From Hydractinia symbiolongicarpus (Eukaryota; Cnidaria; Hydrozoa; Anthoathecata; Hydractiniidae), in assembly GCF_029227915.1 (NCBI RefSeq), contig NC_079878.1:17548001-17612000 (forward strand): a stretch of DNA of 64,000 bases, written 5' to 3'. A program made the translations under genes and the position numbers. The notes beneath the pieces were generated by a model, which saw nothing but the letters and a program-made list of their open reading frames with translations, was not told where the DNA came from and did not search any database. Shown one piece after another: positions 22,641 through 33,106 of the stretch. Numbering within the stretch: position 1 is the stretch's first letter; each line of letters begins with the position of its first letter.

Positions 22641-24249
22641 TTAAAGATCTGAAAATCTGAAAGAATTTTATTTAAACGAATTGCAATAATGCCTAAAAGT
22701 CAGTGTCCTAAAATAAAGGGTGCAATATGTAATGTTCCAATAAAAGCCGATGAAATAAGCAATGTCTTACCAAGAAGAATGGATAATAATGGTGTAGTAA
22801 AAAGTTGCGTTAAAGAAAAAACTGAATTTAAAATCTAACGTTTATTTAGAATCCGTAAGGCCAGATGTTATTCGGGAAGTTCTTTGTTATCTGAAACTTG
22901 TTAACCCTCTTTATTTAAATATTGAAGTTAATCTCACAAACATACCACCATCCTGGATTAATTTAACATCTGAACATGAAACTGGGGAAAGTGAAAATGA
23001 AATGAACATTGATTTTACAAGAAAATCGACAGCAAATAATAATGTTGGTGATGTAAAAACCAAGAATGAAAATTACCTGGACAATAGCGAAGAAGAGAAT
23101 GAAAACCCGTTAAACGAATCGTTTGCCTTGCCAAGAAACGTCTTTTGTTCCAACTATTCCACATGACCAAATTGATGATGGAAATATTGTTATTTCTCCA
23201 GGAAAGAACAAATTTCCCATACCAATAATTTCTGATGAGCATTGTGAAGAACTTTCCCACCCCTATCTATTTCCAACAGGTAAATTCGGATATCACAGGA
23301 AAAGACAAGTACCACTTTCCCCGACCAAGTATTTCAACCAAAGATTACTGAATTATAGACAGAAGTTTGCCTCTGATACTGACTATATTTTCTTTGCTCA
23401 TGCAGTGACTCAACATCTTAATTTAAATAGTCGCATAAACATCGCTATACAAAAAATTAAAGCAGATGGTTTTACAGCAGGAATGATGAATGCGAATTTT
23501 AAAGAAAGAGTTAAATCGTTTATAGCCAGTGACGACGCTTTCACGTTTATGAACACGTTGAAAGGAACTCCTGCATATTGTAAACGATTTCTCTTTGAAG
23601 TTTTGGCTATGGTAAAACAGCTAGGACTTCCAACATTTTTTATGACTTTGTCCTGTGCAAACTTAAAATGGAATGAACTGGTTAAAATCATCACTAAATT
23701 AAAAGGTAATGACATATCCGAAGAAGAAATCGAAAATCTAAATTATTATCAAAGAACATAGATTCTTAACAGTAATCCAGTTCTTCTAGCAAGACATTTC
23801 CAATACAGAGTTGAGACGTTTTTTAAAACCATAGTTGTCAACGGGCCATTAGGTAAAGTAAACTACTACGCGATTAAAGTTGAATTTCAGGTTAGAGGAA
23901 GCCCACACATCCACTCTTTATTAGGGGTTGTCAATGCACCAATTTTACGTAGCGATAACAAAAAAGAATATATTGCTTTTGTGGATAACATAGTTAAATA
24001 TCAGCTTCCTAATAAAGACAGCAACCCAGATCTCTACAAACTAGTTTCGACATATCAAACACATTCTCATTCTAAATCTTGTCGTAAATATAAAGCAAGA
24101 ATTGTCGATACTCTTTCGGCAAGTTTTTTACAGACCGTGCAATTGTTGCTGAGCCTTTACCTGATAACATCTCAAAGAAAGAAAGAGAAACACAGTTAAA
24201 AGAAAGAAAGGCTATACTAAAAAAAGTAAAAACTTACATAGATTCAAAT
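22641..24249 (+). pseudogene. Helitron Rep domain, HUH part
   Basis: The recognisable order is AIMPKSQCPKIKGAICNVP near 22685, then SHPYLFPTGKFGYHRKRQVP near 23260, then the conserved LPTFFMTLSCANLKWNELVK near 23630, and RGSPHIHSLLGV with the HIH codons at 23906-23914. The two histidines flanking a hydrophobic residue are the metal-binding HUH motif of rolling-circle replication initiators. The protein would nick DNA and join strands during transposition. A stop at 23759 and shifts near 22840, 23140 and 24110 make it non-functional. Confidence 0.8.
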
Positions 24250-25785
24250 TTGAATCCAAGATTCAACAATATTCTTGAACCAGATGAACCGAATTATAAC
24301 CAACCAGGTACAATTGAACAAATCCTTCAAAGTTTAACCATAACAAAAAAAGAATATGAAAACGCACTAAGCATCTCACCTGATACTGGATTTCAAATTC
24401 ACTTCCGAAGGCTTCCAGATTCTTGTTTTATCAATAATTATTTTACTGAAGGTTTGAAGGAATGGGAAGCTAACATAGACATTCAACCTGTTCTTGATTA
24501 TTATAAAGCAGTTTCTTACATGTGTGCTTATTTGTCGAAAGTTGAAAATGAATCTTTAGAGGCAATGAAAAAAGCTGCATCGCAGGCACTAGAAACTGGT
24601 GATTCATTATTTGAACAGATAAAGTCAATTGCAAATGCGTATCAAAATCATCGCGAAATGTCAGTTGAAGAAGCAGTAGCTACCATAATGCCAGAAATAT
24701 GGTTACGAAAGACATTTCCAGCTTTTGTTTTTGCAAATAGTAACATTCCTGAGAAGAGATACAGGGTTTGTCGTAACGAAGAAGAAATTTTAAGTTTACC
24801 ACCAGACAGTACGGATATTTTTAAACGAAACATGTTGGATAGATACATGGATAGACCAAATTTAGAATTTAAAAAAGGCAGATACCCCATGTTGGAACAA
24901 ATGTGTTATGCTGAGTTCTTGTCAAGCTATTCTATGAAAATAAAACCGAAACCAGAAGATGAAAATGACAGTCAACCAGAAGTATTTGAAGAAATAATAG
25001 CTAAGATTCAAGTCGAATCTCCTTATCCAAAAACTATACCTCTGATGTCATCAAAAGAAATTTTGAACTTGCGAAAAGAAAAATGTGTTCTAAGATACCA
25101 TGTACCTAGTCGAGACAAAAATCCAGAAGGATATGCACATCATTTGCTCTTTATGTTTTATTCTTTTCGCCAGGAAGCAGAATTGTTAAGTGAAAACTCG
25201 GGTACTTACACAGAGAAATTATTGGAAAACGGTGTATTAGAAATTAAAAATACAAATAAAAGAATATGCGAACCATTTGGTGAACTTGTTGAAGAAGCAA
25301 TGATAAATTTTCACGCAAATGTAAATAATCTTGATTCTTTCGCCGAACAGGAAAACGACGATGTTATTGATGAGATTAGTAATATAAACAACCATGACAC
25401 TGACGAGATTCGAAGTGAAACCGAAAACATCCCAGTTTTTGAAAACACTTTTTCATCTATTACTGAGCCTGGAATTTCCGAAGACGAACTCCATGAAAAG
25501 ATTCGAACATTAAATAAAACACAAAGGCAAATTTTTGAAGTGGTAAATGTTTGGGTTAGAACTTACGTAAAAGGTTTAGCATATAACGCACACCATAAAA
25601 TTAACCCAATTCACATTTTTCTAACAGAAAGTGCAGGTTGTGGAAAGTCCCATTTAATAACAACAATTTCTGACATGCTAAATAAAGCACTTTCCTATCG
25701 TGCAGGAAACTTAGAAAAGGATAAAATTCTCATTTTAGCACCAACCGGTGTTGCTGCCATTAATAATATCATTTTAGTTGCTTAA
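24250..25785 (+). pseudogene. Helitron Rep tyrosines plus start of Pif1-type helicase
   Basis: A single open frame of 511 codons. DYYKAVSYMCAYLSK at about 24496-24540 supplies the paired catalytic tyrosines and lysine of the Helitron Rep. After a spacer region, KTQRQIFEVVNVWVR leads to the Walker A segment TESAGCGKSHLI at 25624-25659 and to ILAPTGVAA, the first helicase motifs of the Pif1 family. The frame then stops at 25783-25785 and the rest of the helicase is missing. The length of this undamaged frame shows the element decayed unevenly. Confidence 0.82.
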
Positions 25786-26656
<871 letters not shown>

Positions 26657-26883
26657 AAACTTAAGTTTTTGTGTGTGTTGCAACCGAAAAAAAGATTTAT
26701 TCCTTCATAGGTGGTGTATATGTCATTAATTACCTGATAAAGGCGTAACTTTGAAATGAACAATCAGCTCTGGTCAAAGTGGGTTTATGCTCGCTACCAT
26801 AACAGTGGCTATACAGAAACGTTATTCGGTAAATTAATAAGGTTTGTTACGTACAGTGTGATAGTAATATCAGCTTAAGGTGA

Positions 26884-26912
26884 GGTGTGTGTGTGTGTGT
26901 GTGTGTGTTTGT
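26884..26912. repeat. (GT)n microsatellite
   Basis: About thirteen GT units with one interruption near the end. Confidence 0.9.
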
Positions 26913-27336
26913 GCGAGGGGGCGTCTAAAACCTAATATCTCCGCGGAGTATACTTTGGTTTTGCATTATAATATACTAAAATGCCATAGGATGAAAGCCG
27001 TATTATTATTCGCCGTATTATGCCAGTCGTAATTTAAAGTCCAATTTTTATTATATAAACACAGGAAGTTAAGACAATAAATAAAAGCTTCAAGTTGGAT
27101 TAAAATTCTTTATTTGATGTTACACTAAATTTGTATAAAACAAACTTTATCAAAGTAATAGTACAAAAAATGATATCTACAAATGGTTTTAAAAAGCTAA
27201 TCTTTTAAAAAAATAATTAAATGTAATAAAAATGTAATTAAATATGGAGGTTAATGTAGTGAAAACGAAGGAGTGCAAGCCGTAAAGATGTAAGAAGGAG
27301 TGTACATAAATATTCTATATATACAATTAAAGTTAT

Positions 27337-28020
27337 CTACCAATCAGCAATTTTAGTTTTTTGCGTTCTGCTTATACGACGCCAGTCATGATAGTTATTC
27401 AATCCTTTGTATATGGCACATAAAGTGCCAATCCATAATTTCTCTTTTTCAAGTAAAAGACTTTGAACATTGTCATTGTCAACGCGGTCTACTAGTATAA
27501 ACCTCATAAAGTGTGTTGGGTACTCATTATCGCAACAATTTTCAATAAAATGGCGGGCAATGCTGCATGACTTAACATACTTTTTAACATGGGATTTGTA
27601 ATTCGCCAATCTAGCTTTCCAATTGACAGTGGAACCGACTCCTTGTAAATTGCAATTAGTACAGTAGCATAGATACACAACGTTTTTACTAGAACAAGTA
27701 AGTGATTTTCTAACCTTGAAAATTTTGACAGTTGCGCGGCATTTAAAGGAAGTGACAGCATCAACAAAATTATTGCAAGAGTCGCACTTTTTGCCACATG
27801 CTTTGTAACCTGGATTTTGATAGGGTAATTCTTTCACTGTGTATGGATCAGCTCGAACCATCAATTCTTTTAAATTATTTGATCGTTTATTTGCTAGAAT
27901 TATGGAACCTTTGGGAAATATACTAGACAAAATAGGTGATTGGTGAATTAAATCAAGATGTTTTGGAATGATTTTCTTCAAGTTAGGACCGCGTGGGTTG
28001 AATTCAGTGGTGTGAAAACT
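27337..28020 (-). pseudogene. Penelope-like element, GIY-YIG endonuclease end
   Basis: The frame reads FNPRGPNLKKIIPKH at its start, then FPKGSIILANKRSNNLKELM, CGKKCDSCNNFV, VVYLCYCTNCNLQGVGST, KARLANYKSHVKK and LLLEKEKLWIGTL. This is the C-terminal GIY-YIG nuclease region of Penelope-like retroelement proteins, including the zinc-type cysteine cluster. The first half of the active site reads VYLCYC, but YIG is GVG here, so its tyrosine is replaced by glycine. A stop (TAA at 28021-28023) precedes the frame and no reverse transcriptase part is present, so this is a fragment. It lies 340 bp from the last SAM-domain exon. Confidence 0.72.
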
Positions 28021-28357
28021 TTAAAAGGCATAGAATGGAAATAAAACTTCGAAAACAATCTAAATGTTTTAGATATGTGATATTTCAAAGACAATATTTT
28101 ACAGGCTAGTTTTTAATTCAAGTACAGTATATTTATATAATACAGATTATTAGTTATAAAATTCAATACAAAACAACTTTTAAACACGTGGATGTCAAAA
28201 CACAAAACATGTTATATACATGTAACGTAGTTTAAAGTCACTATCATCATCCATATAAAACTATCAACAAAATTAATTTCCTTTGTCATTAAAACAACTT
28301 TTCACTCGGATGTTCCACATTCTTCGATGTACGATTCCAATGTGAAATCTTGGATTG

Positions 28358-28789
28358 TTACTTAGGGGCTTTTTTAAACTCTGGTTTTCTTTCTTGTGCA
28401 AATTTATTTAGTAGGATGTACACATCGCCTAATGCAATACCTATATTTAAAAAATCTTCTTTTTGAATTAAGGATATGGAATCACCTGACACCTAAAAAA
28501 GAAATACACCTTTTACATTTTATTTGTAATAAAGTATTTTAATAAAATATATATTTTAAAATACATTTACATGGCGAATTTTATCACAAAATACACCTGT
28601 GTTAATGAAAATTTAATAAAACGAAGTGTGGTATATGTAAAAAACATTTAGTTCATATAAAAAAATATATTTAGTTGAGTTTTAGTTAGCGCAGCTAACT
28701 AAAACTCAGCTACGGCTACCTACCTTCGACTTTTGAACGTCTTCCAAAACATTTGAGGTATATTCTTTTTCCCGAAGAAATTCCACCAT
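28358..28789 (-). CDS. Last two exons of a SAM-domain protein
   Basis: Exon 28724-28789 (acceptor TTTCTTTTACAG, donor GTAGGT) encodes MVEFLREKEYTSNVLEDVQK plus SK. Exon 28358-28492 (acceptor TTCTTTTTTAG) continues in phase 0 with SGDSISLIQKEDFLNIGIAL and ends in a proper stop, TAA at 28358-28360. Together they have the helix pattern of a sterile alpha motif (hydrophobic LxxL, G-D-S-L, EDF, LGI). SAM domains mediate protein contacts. The 5' exons are missing from this side: the Polinton terminus lies 74 bp upstream, so they should be beyond 47993 or lost. Such C-terminal SAM exons also occur in transposon-derived SAMD3-like genes. Confidence 0.6.
28676..28708. repeat. 15-bp-arm hairpin in the SAM-gene intron
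   Basis: TGAGTTTTAGTTAGC and its exact complement are separated by GCA. It lies 15 bp beyond the exon donor site. Confidence 0.7.
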
Positions 28790-28862
28790 CTGTAAAAGAA
28801 ATAGAAGGAGTGCAAACATTGGAAAACCCTTTCCTTAAAGGCTTCTTTGCTTTAGAGAATAT

Positions 28863-29270
28863 AAAATGTATGTTCTAGCACAGCCCCTAAAACGCACACG
28901 CGCACGCCCACGGGTCAAACACAACAGGTTCCTAATAGACAGCGCATAGCCATGGTTATTCCCTATTATACATCAATGAGTAAGTCCCTAATATTCAATG
29001 GTGTGACGTCATCATAAATAGGTAGAATAAGAGGTCCAAAAATTTCTAACACAATTTCCTAATAATCAACGCGCATATCATATCAAGGTTAAGTCCCTAT
29101 CATACAAAAAGGAGAATTCCCTAAAAATTAACGCATGCGCAATAAAGACTAAACTGTGTTAGTATTGACCGCTATGAAATCTTCTGAGAAAGTAAAAAAG
29201 TGTATATAATAAAGAGAACATGGAATCATACACTGTCAAACAACTACAAGATATCGCAAAAGGTCGTGGA
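28863..29270. repeat. Left terminal inverted repeat of Polinton copy 2
   Basis: It matches the reverse complement of 47590-47993 almost base for base, with scattered substitutions and a few short gaps. It contains TGACGTCA, six TCCCTAATA-like words (about 28929, 28958, 28984, 29055, 29093, 29116), the box TATATAATAAAGAG and the first 15-17 codons of the gene at 29220. Confidence 0.92.
29202..29219 (+). promoter_or_regulatory. Promoter-like box GTATATAATAAAGAGAAC
   Basis: A TATATAATAAA box ends about 8 bp before the ATG at 29220. Nearly the same box lies before the polymerase ATG (47640-47653), the capsid ATG (34396-34411), the integrase ATG (39743-39756), the ATG at 30120 and the ATG at 43178. 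A shared, virus-like promoter or initiator is inferred from this recurrence. Confidence 0.55.
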
Positions 29271-29960
29271 CTATGTAAAGGCGTTCAAGGGATGCGCAAG
29301 AAGGATCTGTTTCAGCATCTCAAGAACGATATCGCAAACCAGGAACATTGGATCGAGGCTCTTGAGGAGAAGTTCTATGCGCTCGCGTTTATCCCGGACC
29401 GGTTCAAGACGCAAGGCATGTGTAACGAGGTCGTTGCAAAGGACCCACTGATGCTACCGCTTGTCCCGGACCGTTTTAAAACACAAGACATGTGTAACAA
29501 AGCTGTTGAGGAGGATTCTGATATGTTCGAGTATATCCCCAACAAGTTCAAAATGCAAGACATGTGTAACAAACCCGTTGAGGGGGATTCCTGCTTGTTC
29601 AGGTACGTGCCTGATGCATTCGGGACGCAATACATGTGCAACAAGGTCGTTGAACTCAATCCCCCAATGTTCAAGTATATATACGACCATTTCGGCATGG
29701 CTGTAGAAGGAGAGCCTATGATTCTCGGCTATGTACCAGATCAATTCAAGACGCAAGACATGTGCAGCAAAGCTGTTAAAAAAGATCCCTGGGCACTCAT
29801 GTATGTCCCCAACAAGTTCAAGACCCAAGACATGTGTAATGGGGTTATTGAAAGGTCTGCCTACCTATTCGAATATGTACCGGATTGGTTTGTTACCCAG
29901 GACATGCTATCAAATAGGAAAAGCAAACCTAAATCGCCAGAAGAAAGCCGAAAAGGCTAG
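29220..29960 (+). CDS. SAP-like N-terminus plus DUF4116 repeat protein
   Basis: Residues 1-35 (YTVKQLQDIAKGRGL, then KDLFQHL) resemble an SAP helix-loop-helix DNA-binding motif and are largely encoded by the terminal repeat. From residue 55 on, seven units of about 26 residues follow the pattern VPDRFKTQDMCNKAVEEDS, which is the DUF4116 repeat. The fifth unit is shortened. Its function is unknown; DUF4116 repeats are known from large DNA viruses and protists. The frame is intact for 246 codons. It ends at TAG 29958-29960 and a second, related gene follows at 30120, so the pair may once have been one longer gene or a duplication. Confidence 0.75.
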   Translation: MESYTVKQLQDIAKGRGLCKGVQGMRKKDLFQHLKNDIANQEHWIEALEEKFYALAFIPDRFKTQGMCNEVVAKDPLMLPLVPDRFKTQDMCNKAVEEDSDMFEYIPNKFKMQDMCNKPVEGDSCLFRYVPDAFGTQYMCNKVVELNPPMFKYIYDHFGMAVEGEPMILGYVPDQFKTQDMCSKAVKKDPWALMYVPNKFKTQDMCNGVIERSAYLFEYVPDWFVTQDMLSNRKSKPKSPEESRKG

Positions 29961-30075
29961 AATTAAGGAGGAGTTAGCTCCAATAACATGGCATCCAGAT
30001 AGGGTCATCGATTGGTGCTTTCGGAAGATGAAAAGGCAGATCTTGAAAAGGTGTGGGGGTTGGCTTAGGCCAAGG

Positions 30076-30103
30076 TTATCTTGCAGCAATTGCTGCAAGA
30101 TAA
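30076..30103. repeat. 28-bp perfect palindrome between the DUF4116 genes
   Basis: TTATCTTGCAGCAA is followed directly by its exact reverse complement. It lies 17 bp before the start of the second DUF4116 gene and could act as a terminator, a protein-binding site or a recombination scar. Confidence 0.75.
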
Positions 30104-30119
30104 TACTACTATAATAAAG

Positions 30120-30493
30120 ATGAGTTTCAAGACGCAAGACATGTGCAACAAAGCTGTTGAAAAGCAGCCCTATACGCTAGAGTACGTACCGTATCAATTC
30201 ATGACGCAAGACATGTGTAGGAAGGTTGTTGAAGAGTATCCCGTATCTGAGCAATTGACGACGGAACCTGTGAAAAAGACCGTTACATCAATGCCAAACT
30301 TAAATACTATAAGGACGCAATTACCACAAAATTCTATGGTATGCCAATACCGTATGATGAGCCTTGACAAGCCAGTGCCATCCTGGCTATCTCATCGGTT
30401 TATATGCAAGGAAAAAAACACTACCCCCAGGTACACATCGTGGAATGCAAATATAAGGACTTTAAAAAAGAGTGGTTGCTACGCCAGGATTAG
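30120..30493 (+). pseudogene. Small DUF4116 protein, second copy
   Basis: After a TATAATAAAG box the frame opens with MSFKTQDMCNKAVEKQPYTL and a second unit YVPYQFMTQDMCRKVVEEYP. Near 30300 the coding frame shifts. In the new frame FYGMPIPYDEP is followed by an in-frame TGA, then QASAILAISSVYMQGKKHYP, ending in VECKYKDFKKEW with a stop at 30491-30493. The conserved tail may be a separate small domain. Function unknown. Confidence 0.55.
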
Positions 30494-30552
30494 AAAAACC
30501 ATATATTCTATAAAATATATATAAAATTAAGGCTTATACTCGGGCGGTGATT

Positions 30553-31215
30553 CTAAGTACCGCTTACATAATGTGCACATCGAACGTTTTTTAAAATCTC
30601 ATCCTGCATCTCCTTCCTGCCCTCGTCGCGACCTTTTGCAACCAACTGGGCCCACTCCTGTTCATTGATGCTGTTCACCACATGGTTGAAGCGTTGCCGC
30701 ATCTGTTCTTTCAGCAGCATATGCCTCTCCTTTTCCCTGCTGATCAGGCTATATTCGTAGTCGCTGATTATACCGTTCTCCATCGCTTTTGAAATAAGAT
30801 CGATAATAGAGTTAAATTTAGCCTCCACAAGCAGCCTGATACCTTCATGCTTTTTGCTCTCAACCCAGAGCCTTTTTGAGGCATTTCTAAGGCCTGCTTG
30901 ACCTATCCCGGCTGCAATAGTGAGCCCTCCCATGGCAATAGCCAAGGGGACTCCCAGGCCCAACGCTATAGCCCCGATACCAAGTCCGGACGTAATAACA
31001 CTCACACCAAGCAGACCATGGTCGCAGAAGCGTACCCAGGTCCCATGCATCTTAAACTTCTTTGCAAGCTTTTCCCGCTCCTTGATCTCATTTCGCAGGT
31101 ATTTTTCAATATCATCAATTTTTTTGAGTCTTTAAATTTCGCTCTCCCCCTGCATATCGGCGCTTTGTGCAGGTGCACTGGGTAAATTTGGGTACAGCTT
31201 GGTTACGTCATTCAT
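30553..31215 (-). pseudogene. Glycine-rich membrane protein with late-domain-like N-terminus
   Basis: The ATG at 31213-31215 follows the stop of the upstream gene with no gap. Residues 7-17 read LYPNLPSAPAQ. A TAA at 31132-31134 interrupts the frame at codon 28, after which coding continues without a shift as a charged helix (DDIEKYLRNEIKEREKLAK). It is followed by a long glycine-rich hydrophobic stretch (GLGIGAIALGLGVPLAIAMG) that should cross or insert in membranes, then a charged helical tail. The YPNL and PSAP words are the forms used by enveloped viruses to recruit ALIX and TSG101. A virion membrane role is therefore possible but inferred. I recognise no named family. Confidence 0.55.
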
Positions 31216-31886
31216 TTATTCTATGAGAATGCACATAGTTAGGCCGGTGAACGCCATGTTCTTCTCATGGTGATAGACGTCCGTTAGCATGAACTCTAGA
31301 CGGTCCGTGGAGCCCTTTAAAGGAAGGTAAACAGGGGTATCAAAGCTCCAGGTCAGCATATCCCTCAAGCGTTTAGCTCCTTAATGGCAAGCAAGGCTAG
31401 AATTTTAGACTTTTTACCATCAAGCGGGCAATCGTCCTCATCCAACTGGGGGCACACAAGTCTTAACCTATGGTAAATATCAGTCATATAATATGCATCG
31501 TAGTCGCCCTTCATATATTACTTCTTTGCAGGGTCATAGGGCAGCCCCAACAGCTCTTGTAATTGTCGAATCATCATCACCGAGTACCCATCACTGACAC
31601 GGAGCCTGCAGTAGCCATTTTTAAGTAGGAAAAGTTTGATCTTATCCTCTGCCTGACTGTTCACAATGGTCGCAATATCCTCTATCCTGTATAAACCGCT
31701 CGGGATTTCGATCCGAGTCACCCTCTGGTCAGGCCCCACCTTACGTAAAGTAAACTCTGTATTGCCATACAAATTCAGCCACCCGGACCTAATGCTGATG
31801 GATCTCAGAGCTATACGAATGCCTTGCCCAAGATAGTCTTCAAATATAGTAGGTTTATCAATATCTGTAATATAGAGTTTTTTCAT
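31216..31886 (-). pseudogene. Small virion-type protein(s), broken in two
   Basis: The first part (31518-31886, 122 codons) starts MKKLYITDIDKPTIFEDYL and has alternating hydrophobic residues that look like beta strands. A TAA at 31518-31520 ends it. Six bases further, in the same frame, MKGDYDAYYMTDIYHRLRLV begins a second segment that shifts frame near 31375 and ends with FMLTDVYHHEKNMAFTG and a stop at 31216-31218. It may be one 220-residue protein with a nonsense mutation or two small genes. A minor capsid (single jelly-roll, penton-like) role would fit size and position but is only a guess. Confidence 0.45.
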
Positions 31887-31909
31887 CCCTTTCTTCTAAG
31901 AAGAAAAGG
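31887..31909. promoter_or_regulatory. 23-bp divergent spacer, imperfect palindrome
   Basis: The ATGs at 31886 (minus) and 31910 (plus) are separated only by CCCTTTCTTCTAAGAAGAAAAGG, which is nearly its own reverse complement. Both genes thus see almost the same sequence before their start, consistent with a bidirectional start region. Confidence 0.5.
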
Positions 31910-33104
31910 ATGAATATATATCAATATAATTCAAGAGCCATGCACAAGTCCAACAGGGGAGAATGGGAACTTGGTGTAACCAATCTTGAGCACCAGGACC
32001 TCTACGTGTCTACGGAATCACATATCTCCGTAGTATTCCCCGAGTTTACAAAATATGCAATCCGGATCCAGACCAATCTGCTGAATGACCACGTCAGAGT
32101 GGGTTGGACAGGACAAGCCTTGAACTACTGGAATATCCAGTTGAATTTTGCTACACATTGTGCAACAACGGCTTTAGGCATATGTGCCAAACATATGACA
32201 GGCTCGGTACCCCTTATCAACCCCATTTTTAAATCATATGCGTCGTATTCTAGCAATAATGAGGACGCCCATGCCATATGATGATGGCTTCTCACAGTAC
32301 AAAAACCCCTACTCAAGCTCCGGGTATGCACAGGTATGCCGCGAGTATGGCGCAAATCCCAATGCCTTGTACAAATTCAAAGCGGTCATGTCGTCATTAA
32401 CGAATGGTAGATGGTGGACCCAAGTCAATGGGGACTGGGCGAAGTTTATTATGCCGACAAGTCAAGGCCTTACATCTGAAGGGTTGACTAAGCTAAGTTA
32501 GAGTATCCGGGTTTACGTGGTCTTATTGCTAGGATCGCAAGCAGGGGCTAAAGCATCCTTGGTCGGGTCCGATGCCGACAATTACACAGCAAGGCAGATT
32601 CTGGTACAAAAATTTGAGGCCATGGTGCACCGTCAAGAGAATGTAAGACATGACATTACGGAGTTCCAAAAAGTACTCCAATATGCATGGACCCCGGTGA
32701 ATTTCGCTGTGATGCACGGCGTGTATATGCTGCCTTCCGATATGAACCTGCGCATAGACAAAATTGTGGGGTATAACAACAACATCCTCATAGCGCCCGC
32801 GAACGCAATAATCGGCATCCGACTTGACTTGAATAATAAGCCACTTATGAGGCATGCGCCTACCACACCCCTCAAGCATACTATACCACCTACGCCCCCA
32901 AAGCATACCACGCCTACTAAGCCTATTACACCTCCCATGCATACCCTCGATCATACCATACGGGAAGTACCATCCATACCTCTGAGGCCTACAACATCGT
33001 CCCCCATACCCGAACAACCACAAAATCAACACGAGGATACCAAGGCCGCATTAATAACGACGGGGATCGGCCTCATCCTGGCCTATATATGGTTGAAAAA
33101 TTAG
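31910..33104 (+). pseudogene. Structural-type protein with C-terminal membrane anchor, unknown family
   Basis: It begins MNIYQYNSRAMHKSNRGEWE and runs through FPEFTKYAIRIQTNLLNDHV. A frame change falls near 32240, then come MSSLTNGRWWTQVNGDWAKF and an in-frame TAG at 32499-32501, after which VVLLLGSQAGAKASLVGSDA and YNNNILIAPANAIIGIRLDL follow. The last 90 residues are rich in proline and threonine (repeated PPTPPKHTTP-like words) and finish with a single membrane segment (ALITTGIGLILAYIWL) and a stop. About 395 codons if read through. A surface or spike-like role is suggested by a stalk-like proline region before an anchor; I do not recognise the family. Confidence 0.5.
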
Positions 33105-33106
33105 AC

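Larger units (their letters stand above)
21145..25785 (+). mobile_element. Helitron (decayed, 3' truncated)
   Basis: In order the stretch encodes a 2A-like peptide, a cysteine-protease-like domain, a basic repeat region with zinc-type CxxC pairs, a Rep domain with a HIH (HUH) motif and paired tyrosines, and the first motifs of a Pif1-type helicase. This is the architecture of rolling-circle Helitron/Helentron elements. The helicase stops after its first motifs at 25785 and no 3' hairpin was found. Frameshifts and stops occur at about 21751, 21910, 22555, 22840, 23140, 23761 and 24110. Confidence 0.85.

Noticed and set aside
28850-28870. Target-site duplication of the complete Polinton
   Set aside because: The six bases outside the two ends (GAATAT and ATAATC) do not match; shifting the border by a few bases gives only an inverted match that belongs to the repeat.
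32529-33032. Long minus-strand open frame opposite the anchored structural protein
   Set aside because: It mirrors the codon pattern of the plus-strand gene, has no recognisable motif and no promoter-like box.
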